From Bacteroidota bacterium (lineage in GTDB: Bacteria > Bacteroidota > Bacteroidia > CAILMK01 > JACPUW01), in contig JACPUW010000001.1 of NCBI GenBank assembly GCA_016192035.1, forward strand, positions 1-64,000: a DNA stretch of 64,000 bases, given 5' to 3'. Both the position numbers and the translations under genes were made by a program. The notes below the pieces were generated by a model. That model made no database searches, was not told where the DNA came from, and saw only the letters and a program-made list of their open reading frames with translations. Each line of letters opens with the position of its first letter. Positions within the stretch are counted from its first letter, which is position 1. Positions 52,984-61,133 of the stretch are shown here, piece by piece.

Positions 52984-54711
52984 ATGAAAGCGAGTATAGC
53001 AGGTAAGCCACTTGGCCCGGTTATCCCAAACATAGCCACCATGTTGCGGCGCAATAGTGTGGATTTTGGGCCCAACCAGGTTTTTGCCCAAAAAGCCGAT
53101 GACGGTGAATACCACGGCATAACTTGGGCTATTTTTTTTCAGGAAATCAATTGTATAGCTGCCAATCTCAAGGAGCTGGGCTTTAGTCCGGGCGACAAAA
53201 TGGTGCTGTTTTCCAGAAACCAACTGCACATGCTCCAAATGGAACTCGCGGTCATGGCCTATGGCGGTATTGCCGTACCCATTTTTGCCCATTTCAAGCG
53301 CGAAACAGCGGAACTGCTCATCAAGCATTCCGAAGCGCGGTGGCTTTTTGTGGAGGGCCAATCTCAACTGGATACCCTGCCTGGCGACCTGGAGGTGCAT
53401 AGGGTCTTTGTGTCTGATAGCTACCAAGATGGCTATGCCCTGCCTTGTGCCCCTTTTGCCGGCCTGTTGGTTTCCAATCAAGAGCAAGTGCTTGACTATG
53501 AAATAAAACCAGATTCCGTTTGCTTAAATATGTTTACCTCCGGCACTATGGGATTGCCCAAATGCGTGCAGCTCACACATGGCAATATCCTTTCGCAGCA
53601 AGCCGGTTTGTCTTTGGTGTGGGACCTGGGCCCGTCTGACAGGTTTTTGTCTTACTTGCCTTGGCACCACAGTTTTGGCGGCATTTTCGAGTTGTTTACC
53701 GCCCTGCGCACCGGTGCCACCTATTTTTTGGAAAGCTCCTATGGCAAAAGCCCCGAATCTATTTTTAACAATTGGAACAAGGTGAGGCCCACTGTCTTCT
53801 TTAGCGTTCCTAAAGTATATCAAGCCCTGTACGACTTAACCCGGGAAAGCAAAGAAGCCGAAGACGTTTTCTTCAACTCAGGACTAAAGTTCATCTTCAC
53901 CGCAGCTGCCGCTTTGCCCGAAAGGTTATCGGCCGAATTTGAAAAACGGGGCATCCCTGTAATTGAAGGTTGGGGGCTTACCGAAACCTCACCCTGTTGC
54001 ACCCTTACCAACCCCAGCCTCAAAAGGGAACCGGGCCTGGTGGGCATGCCACTGCCAGGCGTGCAACTGCGTATATCCCATGACGAAGAAATACAGGTAA
54101 AAGGCCCCAACGTAATGCTTGGGTACTTCAACAATGACGCTGCCAATCAAGAAGCCTTTACTCCAGATGGCTGGTACCGCACCGGCGATGTGGGTGCCTT
54201 GGGACCCAATGGCCTCACACTCATAGCTAGAAAGGATAGGATCTTCAAGTTGTCAAATGGTGAAAAGGTCATTCCCACCGACCTGGAAAAAGCCATTGAG
54301 CTCCGCTGCCACTATGTGCAGTATGCCGTGGTTACCGGCAGTGGCGAAGAACATCCCGTGGCCCTTATTTTCCCAAACAAAAAACTACTGGAACAGCCTG
54401 ACTATCAGGTCACACCTGAAGAAGGTTGTTTTTGTCCCAGGAGCCTCAATGAATTGGGACGCTGTTTTTCAGGGTGCCTTGAGCTGGCCAACAATACGAT
54501 AGGCCAAAAATTCGCCAAGGTCAAATCGGCAGCTATCATCATGGATGAACTATCGCTAGAGGGCAATACCCTTACCCCTTCCATGAAAATGGCACCCAAG
54601 AATGTGCTGGAGAAATACCGGGCACATCTGAAAAACCTCTATGGCGAACAAGTGCCGGTGAACGAGGAAGTATATGTGATAGACCTTAACAAGAAACACA
54701 ACATCAAGTAA
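52984..54711 (+). CDS. AMP-forming acyl-CoA ligase (substrate uncertain)
   Basis: The 575-residue adenylate-forming ligase has the P-loop-like MFTSGTMGLPK (183-193), GWGLTETSP (329-337), GWYRTGDVG (396-404), KLSNGEKVIP (422-431) and a C-terminal catalytic Lys535 in PSMKMAPK. By these motifs it is closer to long-chain/FadD15-like ligases than to classical benzoate-CoA ligases. A cysteine group at 482, 484, 494 and 498 (CxC-x9-CxxxC) in the C-terminal part is unusual. From its place between bcrD and the second module it may activate benzoate or another aromatic or alicyclic acid, but this is inference. Its stop is immediately followed by the next ATG. Confidence 0.8.
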   Translation: MKASIAGKPLGPVIPNIATMLRRNSVDFGPNQVFAQKADDGEYHGITWAIFFQEINCIAANLKELGFSPGDKMVLFSRNQLHMLQMELAVMAYGGIAVPIFAHFKRETAELLIKHSEARWLFVEGQSQLDTLPGDLEVHRVFVSDSYQDGYALPCAPFAGLLVSNQEQVLDYEIKPDSVCLNMFTSGTMGLPKCVQLTHGNILSQQAGLSLVWDLGPSDRFLSYLPWHHSFGGIFELFTALRTGATYFLESSYGKSPESIFNNWNKVRPTVFFSVPKVYQALYDLTRESKEAEDVFFNSGLKFIFTAAAALPERLSAEFEKRGIPVIEGWGLTETSPCCTLTNPSLKREPGLVGMPLPGVQLRISHDEEIQVKGPNVMLGYFNNDAANQEAFTPDGWYRTGDVGALGPNGLTLIARKDRIFKLSNGEKVIPTDLEKAIELRCHYVQYAVVTGSGEEHPVALIFPNKKLLEQPDYQVTPEEGCFCPRSLNELGRCFSGCLELANNTIGQKFAKVKSAAIIMDELSLEGNTLTPSMKMAPKNVLEKYRAHLKNLYGEQVPVNEEVYVIDLNKKHNIK

Positions 54712-55932
54712 ATGTATAAAATAGCCAGTACCGAAACCATGAAAAAAGTCATGGGCGACTATTTCAAATCGCTCGGTAGCGGTGACAACAAAGTAGCATG
54801 GTGTACCAGCGTGGGTCCCGCCGAACTCCTGCGGTCTTTTGGCTTTGAAGTCTATTTTCCCGAAAATCACGGTGCCTTGCTGGGGGCTACCCGTTCTGCC
54901 ATGGACTACATTCCCGAAGCCGTGAAATGCGGATACTCGGGCCATGTGTGCAGCTATACCACCGCCGATATTGGCAGCTACCTCAAGGGAGAAACCCCGC
55001 TTTCCAAACACTATGGCATGGCTGGGGCTCCTAAACCTGATCTAATTGCCTATAACACAAATCAGTGTAGGGAAGTCCAAGATTGGTTTGGCTTTTTTGC
55101 CAAAGAGTTTGGCTGCCCTATAGTGGGTATCCAGCCACCCAGGCATGTGGACCAAACCTCTCAAGAAGAGGTGGACCTGGTGGTAGCGCAGTTCAAACGC
55201 ATGATTCCGGCCTGTGAAAATGCCAGCGGCAGCAAGTTTGACATAGATAGGTTTAGGGAAGTGGTAAGGCTGAGCAAGGAGGCTACCCTGCTGTGGCAGA
55301 AAGTGCTAAAAACGTCCACCGCACCCATAGCGCCCATTAGCTTCTTTGACGGCACCATACACATGGGGCCTATTGTGGTGCTTAGGGGCACACAGGTGGC
55401 CAAAGATTACTATGCCAACCTCTTGGAGGAATTGGAACAAAACCTGGCCCAGGGAAAGGGCTTTTTGCCCAAGGCAAAGACCAGGATATTTTGGGAAGGA
55501 ATGCCCATTTGGGGCAAGCTGCGCATGTTGAGCGACCTTTTTGCCGATAACGCCGCCGCCGTGGTGGCGTCCACCTATTGCAGCAGTTGGGTGTTTGATC
55601 AATTTGATGAACGTGACCCATTTGAAAGCACTGCCCGTGCCTATACCGATATATTCATCAACCGAAGCGAAAAGGCCAAAATGGACATGTTGGCCAATTG
55701 GTTTGTAGAGTATGGCATAGACGGTATAGTCTATCACGATAGCAAGACCTGTTTTAACAACAGCAATGCAAAATTTGGCATGCCACAGCGCCTCAGGGAC
55801 CGCACCGGGGTGCCGGCACTGGTGATTGAAGGCGACCTGTGCGACCTGCGCTTTTTTAGTGAAGGACAGAGCACCACCAAGATTGAAACTTTTTTGGAAC
55901 AGCTTGAAGACCAAAAGTCAGCCGTGATATGA
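54712..55932 (+). CDS. Second BcrB/HgdB-like protein of the 2-hydroxyacyl-CoA dehydratase family
   Basis: The 406-residue protein aligns along its length with BcrB of the same operon: VAWCTSVGPAELLRSFGFEV against VCYTFIPGNLSELIRTF, HVCSYTTADIGSYLKG against DVCTYVKCDVGMMLKG, and KTCFNNSNAKFGM against KSCNSFSAGQLGM. Cysteines at 31, 73, 80, 119, 290, 347 and 377 could ligate an iron-sulfur cluster. No partner C-type subunit follows, so it may act as a homodimer like the double-cubane-cluster proteins, or share a partner with BcrC. It overlaps the fusion ATPase gene by 4 bases, suggesting a two-protein module. Confidence 0.85.
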   Translation: MYKIASTETMKKVMGDYFKSLGSGDNKVAWCTSVGPAELLRSFGFEVYFPENHGALLGATRSAMDYIPEAVKCGYSGHVCSYTTADIGSYLKGETPLSKHYGMAGAPKPDLIAYNTNQCREVQDWFGFFAKEFGCPIVGIQPPRHVDQTSQEEVDLVVAQFKRMIPACENASGSKFDIDRFREVVRLSKEATLLWQKVLKTSTAPIAPISFFDGTIHMGPIVVLRGTQVAKDYYANLLEELEQNLAQGKGFLPKAKTRIFWEGMPIWGKLRMLSDLFADNAAAVVASTYCSSWVFDQFDERDPFESTARAYTDIFINRSEKAKMDMLANWFVEYGIDGIVYHDSKTCFNNSNAKFGMPQRLRDRTGVPALVIEGDLCDLRFFSEGQSTTKIETFLEQLEDQKSAVI

Positions 55933-57782
55933 GCAATAACCAACCACTCAACATAGGCATAGTGGGTTTGGGGCCTGTGGGTATGATCATGGCCGTGAAA
56001 CTCCAAGAAGCGGGTTGCCAGGTATCACTCTGCGTGCGAAATGAGGTGAAGCGCAACCGCATTCTTACCGAAGGCATCAAGATAGAAAATGTATTTCAGG
56101 CCCAGGCGGCCTTTACCCAAGTATATGCATCCCTTGGCTCCTTGGTTGACCTGCCACTGGATTTCCTCATCATTGCCACCAAGTCATACCAAGTGCCCGA
56201 ACTCATTCCCCATCTGGCCATGCTCAACACCGAGAAAATTACCGTGGTGGCAGCCCAGAATGGCATTGATGTGGAACAACTGCTCATTCCCACCTTTGGC
56301 GAGTCAAAGGTGCTGCGCATGGTAGTGAACTATGCCGGAAATATGGTTTCGCCCAATGTGGTGAAGGCCACCTTTTTCTCCGCACCCAACTATCTCGGTT
56401 CACTCAATGATTCGCGCAGCGCACAAGCACAGGCACTGGCCAATGCACTGAGCAGCACAGGCCTGGAAACCAAAACCGTGGATTCGTTTGAATTATTTAA
56501 AAGGGCTTGGCAAAAAACCATCCTTAACTCTTCGCTCAGCGCCCTATGCGGGGTGGGACGGCTCACCATGGCCGAAGCAATGGCCGACCCTGACACCGTG
56601 GAACTTATAGAACAAACCATAAACGAGGCAGTGGTAGTGGCCGAGAAAGAAAAAGTCAGATTTCCCGATGACTTTGTTCGCCAGTGCCTTAAGTACCTTA
56701 AAAACGGAGGTGACCACTTTCCCTCCCTCGCCCTTGACCTAATCAATGGCCGCCCCACCGAAATAGACTATTTCAATGGAAAAATAGTGGAGTATGGCCG
56801 CAAGCACTATGTGCGCACTTCGCTCAACCTGTCTATGACCAACATGGTGAAAGCCATGACGAACAAGAACATCATTTCACGGGTGCCCGGTGCCGCCGGC
56901 AACGTGGCCAGAAAAATATTGGACAAGGGTTTGGTGGACAAAAAGGCTACCCCGGCCACCTTCCGCAACTCCGATTGTTTCCTGGGCATTGACCTGGGTT
57001 CATCCTATGCCAAGTTTTGCGTGGCCGATGACAAGGGAAATGCCCTGTTCAGGTATTTCTTGCCTACCATGACCAATGATAAGCAGGCCTTTAAAAACGT
57101 GATGCAGGCCATAGCTTCCAATTTCCAGATTAAGTACTCATGCGCCACTGGATATGGCCGAAAGCATTTTACCGAAACCGATATGGTGAAAACGGAAATC
57201 AATTGTGCCGCCGCCGGTGTGTCGCATTATTTCCACGGGGCCAAGAATATCATTGATATAGGGGGAGAAGACATTAAGATCATCCGCTGCGAGGCCGATG
57301 ATTCCGTGCTCAACTTCTACATGAATGACAAGTGCGCGGCAGGCACCGGTTCTTTCTTGGCCGAAATAGCCGAGCGCGCCGATATCAAAATTGCCGAAAT
57401 GAGCGGTTTGGCTGCCCTTTCCTCTTATGACAAGGAGCTCAATAGCTTCTGTACCGTGTTTGCCAAAACCGAAATCATGAATTGGATTTTCGACGGGCTT
57501 AGCCTAGAGGATATCTCTAAGGGGATTTACCTCTCCATAGCAAACCGCGTGGCCAAAATGCGCCTTGACCCAGGCATCCCTACCTATATGATTGGGGGTG
57601 TCATAGCCCATCACCCCTATCTCAGGGAATTGCTGGCACAGCGCTTTGACAAGGAGATTCACATAGTGGAACAGCCCCAGTTTGTGGTGGCCTTAGGGGC
57701 CGCCTTGCTGGCCGCCATGGCCCACTCACGTGAAACGGCCAGAAAAGGCCTTGAACAACAAGCAAATACCGTAACTGTGTAA
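55929..57782 (+). CDS. Fusion of ketopantoate-reductase-like and BcrA/D-type ATPase domains
   Basis: The 617-residue protein joins two unrelated modules. Residues about 7-320 are a ketopantoate reductase (PanE/ApbA)-like enzyme: GIVGLGPVG with GxGxxG at 13-18, AQNGID, the catalytic Lys196 in WQKTILN and Glu278 in RPTEIDYFNG. Residues about 348-600 are an activator ATPase: FLGIDLGSSYAKF, IIDIGGEDIKI, with cluster cysteines Cys469 (NDKCAAGTGSFL) and Cys508 (FCTVFAKTEI). Both halves look intact. It partners the BcrB-like protein it overlaps. The reductase half might reduce a 2-oxo acid or bind NAD(P)H near the ATP-driven electron carrier. I know of no characterised protein with this layout. Confidence 0.88.
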   Translation: MSNNQPLNIGIVGLGPVGMIMAVKLQEAGCQVSLCVRNEVKRNRILTEGIKIENVFQAQAAFTQVYASLGSLVDLPLDFLIIATKSYQVPELIPHLAMLNTEKITVVAAQNGIDVEQLLIPTFGESKVLRMVVNYAGNMVSPNVVKATFFSAPNYLGSLNDSRSAQAQALANALSSTGLETKTVDSFELFKRAWQKTILNSSLSALCGVGRLTMAEAMADPDTVELIEQTINEAVVVAEKEKVRFPDDFVRQCLKYLKNGGDHFPSLALDLINGRPTEIDYFNGKIVEYGRKHYVRTSLNLSMTNMVKAMTNKNIISRVPGAAGNVARKILDKGLVDKKATPATFRNSDCFLGIDLGSSYAKFCVADDKGNALFRYFLPTMTNDKQAFKNVMQAIASNFQIKYSCATGYGRKHFTETDMVKTEINCAAAGVSHYFHGAKNIIDIGGEDIKIIRCEADDSVLNFYMNDKCAAGTGSFLAEIAERADIKIAEMSGLAALSSYDKELNSFCTVFAKTEIMNWIFDGLSLEDISKGIYLSIANRVAKMRLDPGIPTYMIGGVIAHHPYLRELLAQRFDKEIHIVEQPQFVVALGAALLAAMAHSRETARKGLEQQANTVTV

Positions 57783-57784
57783 AT

Positions 57785-58981
57785 ATGACTAAAGACCTAA
57801 ACATGTTTCCCGAGGCCCGCATTCCTTTTGGCACTTGGGGGAGCAGTTATTTTCCGGCTTGGCAGTCCTCTCCTTTGGCAGAGGTAAACATTGGCCAATT
57901 TGCCGGCGAGGGCATGGCCCTTATCATGTCTAAGCGTAAGGTGCCCATCAGGGTGCTTGATTATTTGGTGGTTGGCTCCACTGTGCCCTGGCACTACAAG
58001 TTTTGGAATGCCACCGTGGTGGCTTCATGTACGGGCCACCGTATGCCGGGCCACCACCTGGAGCAAGCTTGCGCCACCGGGCTGCAGGCCATAGTAGCTG
58101 CAGGTGCTCAGGTGCAGTCGGGCTCTAGCGAGGCCGCAGGGGTCCTCACTTTCGACCGGACATCCGACTCACCCGTGGGCGTGTTTCCCGAACGACGTGC
58201 CTACCGGCGCACCGAGGTGATTTCTGACGTATGGGACAACTTTGGCTTTGATCCTTCTACCGAGAATGCCATGATTGCCTCTGCGGGTAATGTGGCCCGC
58301 AAGTACAAGGTGGACCGTGCAGAGATTGACGATATGGTGGCGTTTAGGTACCAACAGTATTTTCAGGGCAAGGAATCGGGTTTCATACAGCGGGTGGCCG
58401 TTCCCATGGAGGTACTCAACATGCAGGGCAAATCCATGGGCACCATAGCAGATGATATTGGGGTAAAGAAAATATCGCTCCAGGCCCTGCATGCCATGCG
58501 CGAACTGGAAACGGGCGTGACCGGCGGGAGCCAAACACACGCCGCCGATGGTATGGCTACCATGCTGGTAACCAACAAGGAAATGGCAAAACAGCTTAGT
58601 ACCCGGCCCGAAATTGACATTAGGTTCGTGGCAAAGGCCGAGGTACGGGTTCACGCATCCTGCATGCCCGAAGCCCCAGCCGCTGCCGTGCAAAAGCTCC
58701 TGTCTAAAACCGGCTTGTCCATGAACGATATGGCCGTGGTCAAGGACCACAACCCATTTGCCGTCAACGATGCCGTGTTTGCCAAGGTTTTTGGCTATGA
58801 CTGGCACAAAATGAACAACAACGGTTGTCCATTGGTGTGGGGTCACCCCCAGGGGCCCACTCTTACCCGTGTCACCATTGAAGCCCTGGAAGAAGCCGCT
58901 GACCTAGGTGGGGGATACGTGCTCATTTTTGGCTGTGCCGCCGGTGATGTAGGTATCGCTGCCGTCTTTAAAGTTTCTTGA
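57785..58981 (+). CDS. Thiolase-family enzyme, likely 3-oxopimelyl-CoA cleavage
   Basis: The 398-residue protein is a thiolase with nucleophile Cys96 in QACATG, a variant HNPFAVND (Asn323) in place of the usual NEAF, His354 in GHPQGP and Cys384 in FGCAAGDVG. The active-site cysteines and histidine are kept, so it should be active. By position it could split 3-oxopimelyl-CoA to glutaryl-CoA and acetyl-CoA after ring opening. It starts 2 bases after the fusion gene. It differs clearly from the AtoB-type thiolase at 44483. Confidence 0.85.
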   Translation: MTKDLNMFPEARIPFGTWGSSYFPAWQSSPLAEVNIGQFAGEGMALIMSKRKVPIRVLDYLVVGSTVPWHYKFWNATVVASCTGHRMPGHHLEQACATGLQAIVAAGAQVQSGSSEAAGVLTFDRTSDSPVGVFPERRAYRRTEVISDVWDNFGFDPSTENAMIASAGNVARKYKVDRAEIDDMVAFRYQQYFQGKESGFIQRVAVPMEVLNMQGKSMGTIADDIGVKKISLQALHAMRELETGVTGGSQTHAADGMATMLVTNKEMAKQLSTRPEIDIRFVAKAEVRVHASCMPEAPAAAVQKLLSKTGLSMNDMAVVKDHNPFAVNDAVFAKVFGYDWHKMNNNGCPLVWGHPQGPTLTRVTIEALEEAADLGGGYVLIFGCAAGDVGIAAVFKVS

Positions 58982-59006
58982 AAAACAATAAATTGACTAT
59001 TCTATC

Positions 59007-61115
59007 ATGACAAGCAATTCCCAAAAAATACATGCCATGCGCCAACCCACGCTCCAGTCATTGGGGCTGGGGTCGGTGTTGGAGATTTTCCAAAACGGCC
59101 ATATGCCCCTGCAAACGGCCGAATTGGTGGACGAAGTTTTTGGCCCTGAGGGACAGCGGGGCGCTATGGTGATTTCTGGTGCCAGCGGCATAGTGGGTGC
59201 TGGCAAGGTGATGCAGTTTGCCTCCAGGCTGCAGCCCTATGGCATTCCCATCATTGCCCTTGACCTGCCAGGAGCCCCTGATGGGCTGGCCCAGCAATAC
59301 AAGGGTTTACAGGCTTCTTTTGGGCCCAAGGCAGCCGCCGACATTATGCAGTACGTGGTACGCATAAACTATGATGGCAGCTCCCTGCCTGCGGCACTCC
59401 ATCAATACAATCCCAAGTTCCTACTTGAGGCCATACCTGAAAACCTGGCCCTTAAAAGAGCCCACTACGAACTTTTCCGAAACGCATTCCCGGGCATACA
59501 CATCTGGTCGGTTACTTCCGGATTCCCTTCATCTGAGTTGGGAGTGGGCATAGCCCACCCCGCTTTCCCGCATGAAATCAACAAGATATTTGAAATAGTA
59601 GAGGAAAACCCCTCACCACAAACGCGCCTGCTCTGGAGCCTGGGCCTTATCCCGCTCAAGGTGAGCGACAACTGGTCCTTTGTGCTCGATGTCTTTTTCT
59701 GCGGTTTGTTGCAGGCCTGCCTGCATTTCTGCCACCGCACCAATACACCGTACTGGAAGGTGGACAAATACATACGAAAGGTGTTGGGCCCCAACCCTTT
59801 TAGGGCGCATGACGTGATTGGTGCCAAAGGGGCCAATTTCCTTACATGGTCTTGCCTCCACCACCTGTCGCTACACTATGGGCCTCTATACCGTCCTGAA
59901 AACCAGCTGGAAATACGAAAGGAAAGTGGGCAGAACTGGTACCCGCTCAATCACTTCCGCCCTCTGGTCAACTGGACACTCGACCCCGAAACCGAGGCGG
60001 AGTTGAATACCATTGTAATGGGTGCGCTCTACCAAATGACCTCCCTTATGGTGCATGAACACCGGGCACAACCGGCTGTGATGAACCTAATAGGCGAGGT
60101 ATGCGCCCAGTTTACCAGGGGCATACTGGCCCACTGCCGCCAAGCAGGGCCTCATGGCGTGCGCCAGCAAGTGGCACAGTTCCATAAACTGCTGCCAGAG
60201 GCAGCCCTATCGCCTTGGTACCCCCAGGTTTTTGACCAAATGGACAGCCCTGAATGGCAGCAGCTATATGTAAACGCCGAACACAATGGGCAAGTAGGCA
60301 CCATTACCATAGCCCGTGAAAGCTATAACCGCGACGTGGATGCCGAATTGAACCGTGCCATAGATTGGCTTAATAAACAAGGCATTAAGAGTGTAATCGT
60401 GACCGGCGATTTCCACCTTTCCACACAAATGGTAGGGGCCGATACCAATGAATTCTTCCCGGCCATAGTACAGGCCGAAGAGGGTATCCGAATTGCCGCC
60501 ACTTGGTCGGCTACGGCGCGCAGGCTGCACACGGAGTTTGATGTGTCGGTGGGATTTATACATGGCAAGCGCTGCATGGGGGGAATGCTGGAACTGCTCA
60601 TGCACTGCCACTACCTCATAGCGCCTTCTTCGGTTTCGTTTGCCATGCCTGAGGTTACCCTACCCGTATTGCCCGGCATGGAGGGTTGTCACTGGGCATT
60701 GCGAAAATGCCCCGAGTCACTGCGCATCAACGTGTTGCACATGCTCCTCACCGGCAAGGCCGTGAAGGCATCAGAAACCGTAGGATGGCTGCTGGATGTG
60801 AGCGGTACCATGGATCAATGCCTGTTAAAGGCTTGGGAAATAGCCAATAAAGGGGCTAAGGCCCAGGCTCCGCGACCATTTGTTGAAACGGGGTTTGCCA
60901 TGAATTCGCTTGAATGGGCGGCCCTGGAACCCACCACCGACCCTGCACTGCAAGGTGCCCGTGAAGCCATTGCTGCCTGCATTGATGGGGCATGCGCCGT
61001 GGGCCTAGAACAAGCACTGCCGCTCCAGGCCAAATACTCCGGTGAGTTTATGACCACCCAGCTATGCCGCCGGGGAAGGGTGGGCTCCGAGCGCGATAAG
61101 ATTGTGAATGTGTAA
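59007..61115 (+). CDS. Hydroxyacyl-CoA dehydrogenase-like/enoyl-CoA hydratase fusion
   Basis: The 702-residue protein has the dehydrogenase part first and the hydratase part last, the reverse of FadB order. The N-terminal part (about 50-400) shows EAIPENLALKRAHYELFRNA, SVTSGFPSSELG and a later PNPFRAHD-type helical domain, but the nucleotide loop (VISGASGIVGAGK, 55-67) is atypical and the active His is not at the usual spot. The C-terminal part (about 423-620) is a crotonase with Glu529 (GGMLELLMHC) and Glu549 (MPEVTLP), both catalytic Glu present. It may oxidise 3-hydroxypimelyl-CoA; the altered cofactor loop leaves this open. Confidence 0.75.
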   Translation: MTSNSQKIHAMRQPTLQSLGLGSVLEIFQNGHMPLQTAELVDEVFGPEGQRGAMVISGASGIVGAGKVMQFASRLQPYGIPIIALDLPGAPDGLAQQYKGLQASFGPKAAADIMQYVVRINYDGSSLPAALHQYNPKFLLEAIPENLALKRAHYELFRNAFPGIHIWSVTSGFPSSELGVGIAHPAFPHEINKIFEIVEENPSPQTRLLWSLGLIPLKVSDNWSFVLDVFFCGLLQACLHFCHRTNTPYWKVDKYIRKVLGPNPFRAHDVIGAKGANFLTWSCLHHLSLHYGPLYRPENQLEIRKESGQNWYPLNHFRPLVNWTLDPETEAELNTIVMGALYQMTSLMVHEHRAQPAVMNLIGEVCAQFTRGILAHCRQAGPHGVRQQVAQFHKLLPEAALSPWYPQVFDQMDSPEWQQLYVNAEHNGQVGTITIARESYNRDVDAELNRAIDWLNKQGIKSVIVTGDFHLSTQMVGADTNEFFPAIVQAEEGIRIAATWSATARRLHTEFDVSVGFIHGKRCMGGMLELLMHCHYLIAPSSVSFAMPEVTLPVLPGMEGCHWALRKCPESLRINVLHMLLTGKAVKASETVGWLLDVSGTMDQCLLKAWEIANKGAKAQAPRPFVETGFAMNSLEWAALEPTTDPALQGAREAIAACIDGACAVGLEQALPLQAKYSGEFMTTQLCRRGRVGSERDKIVNV

Positions 61116-61133
61116 GCCAAAGAATAGATAGAC

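Noticed and set aside
52480..53487. A 335-codon open frame on the minus strand opposite bcrD and the ligase
   Set aside because: It lies entirely antisense to two well-supported genes, crosses their boundary, and its protein has no recognisable motif. It is a shadow of codon bias.
55929..57782. The fusion as an assembly artefact of two genes
   Set aside because: The frame is continuous through the linker (about residues 320-348), both domains are complete, and there is no internal stop or frame change. I keep it as real but list read checking as a test.
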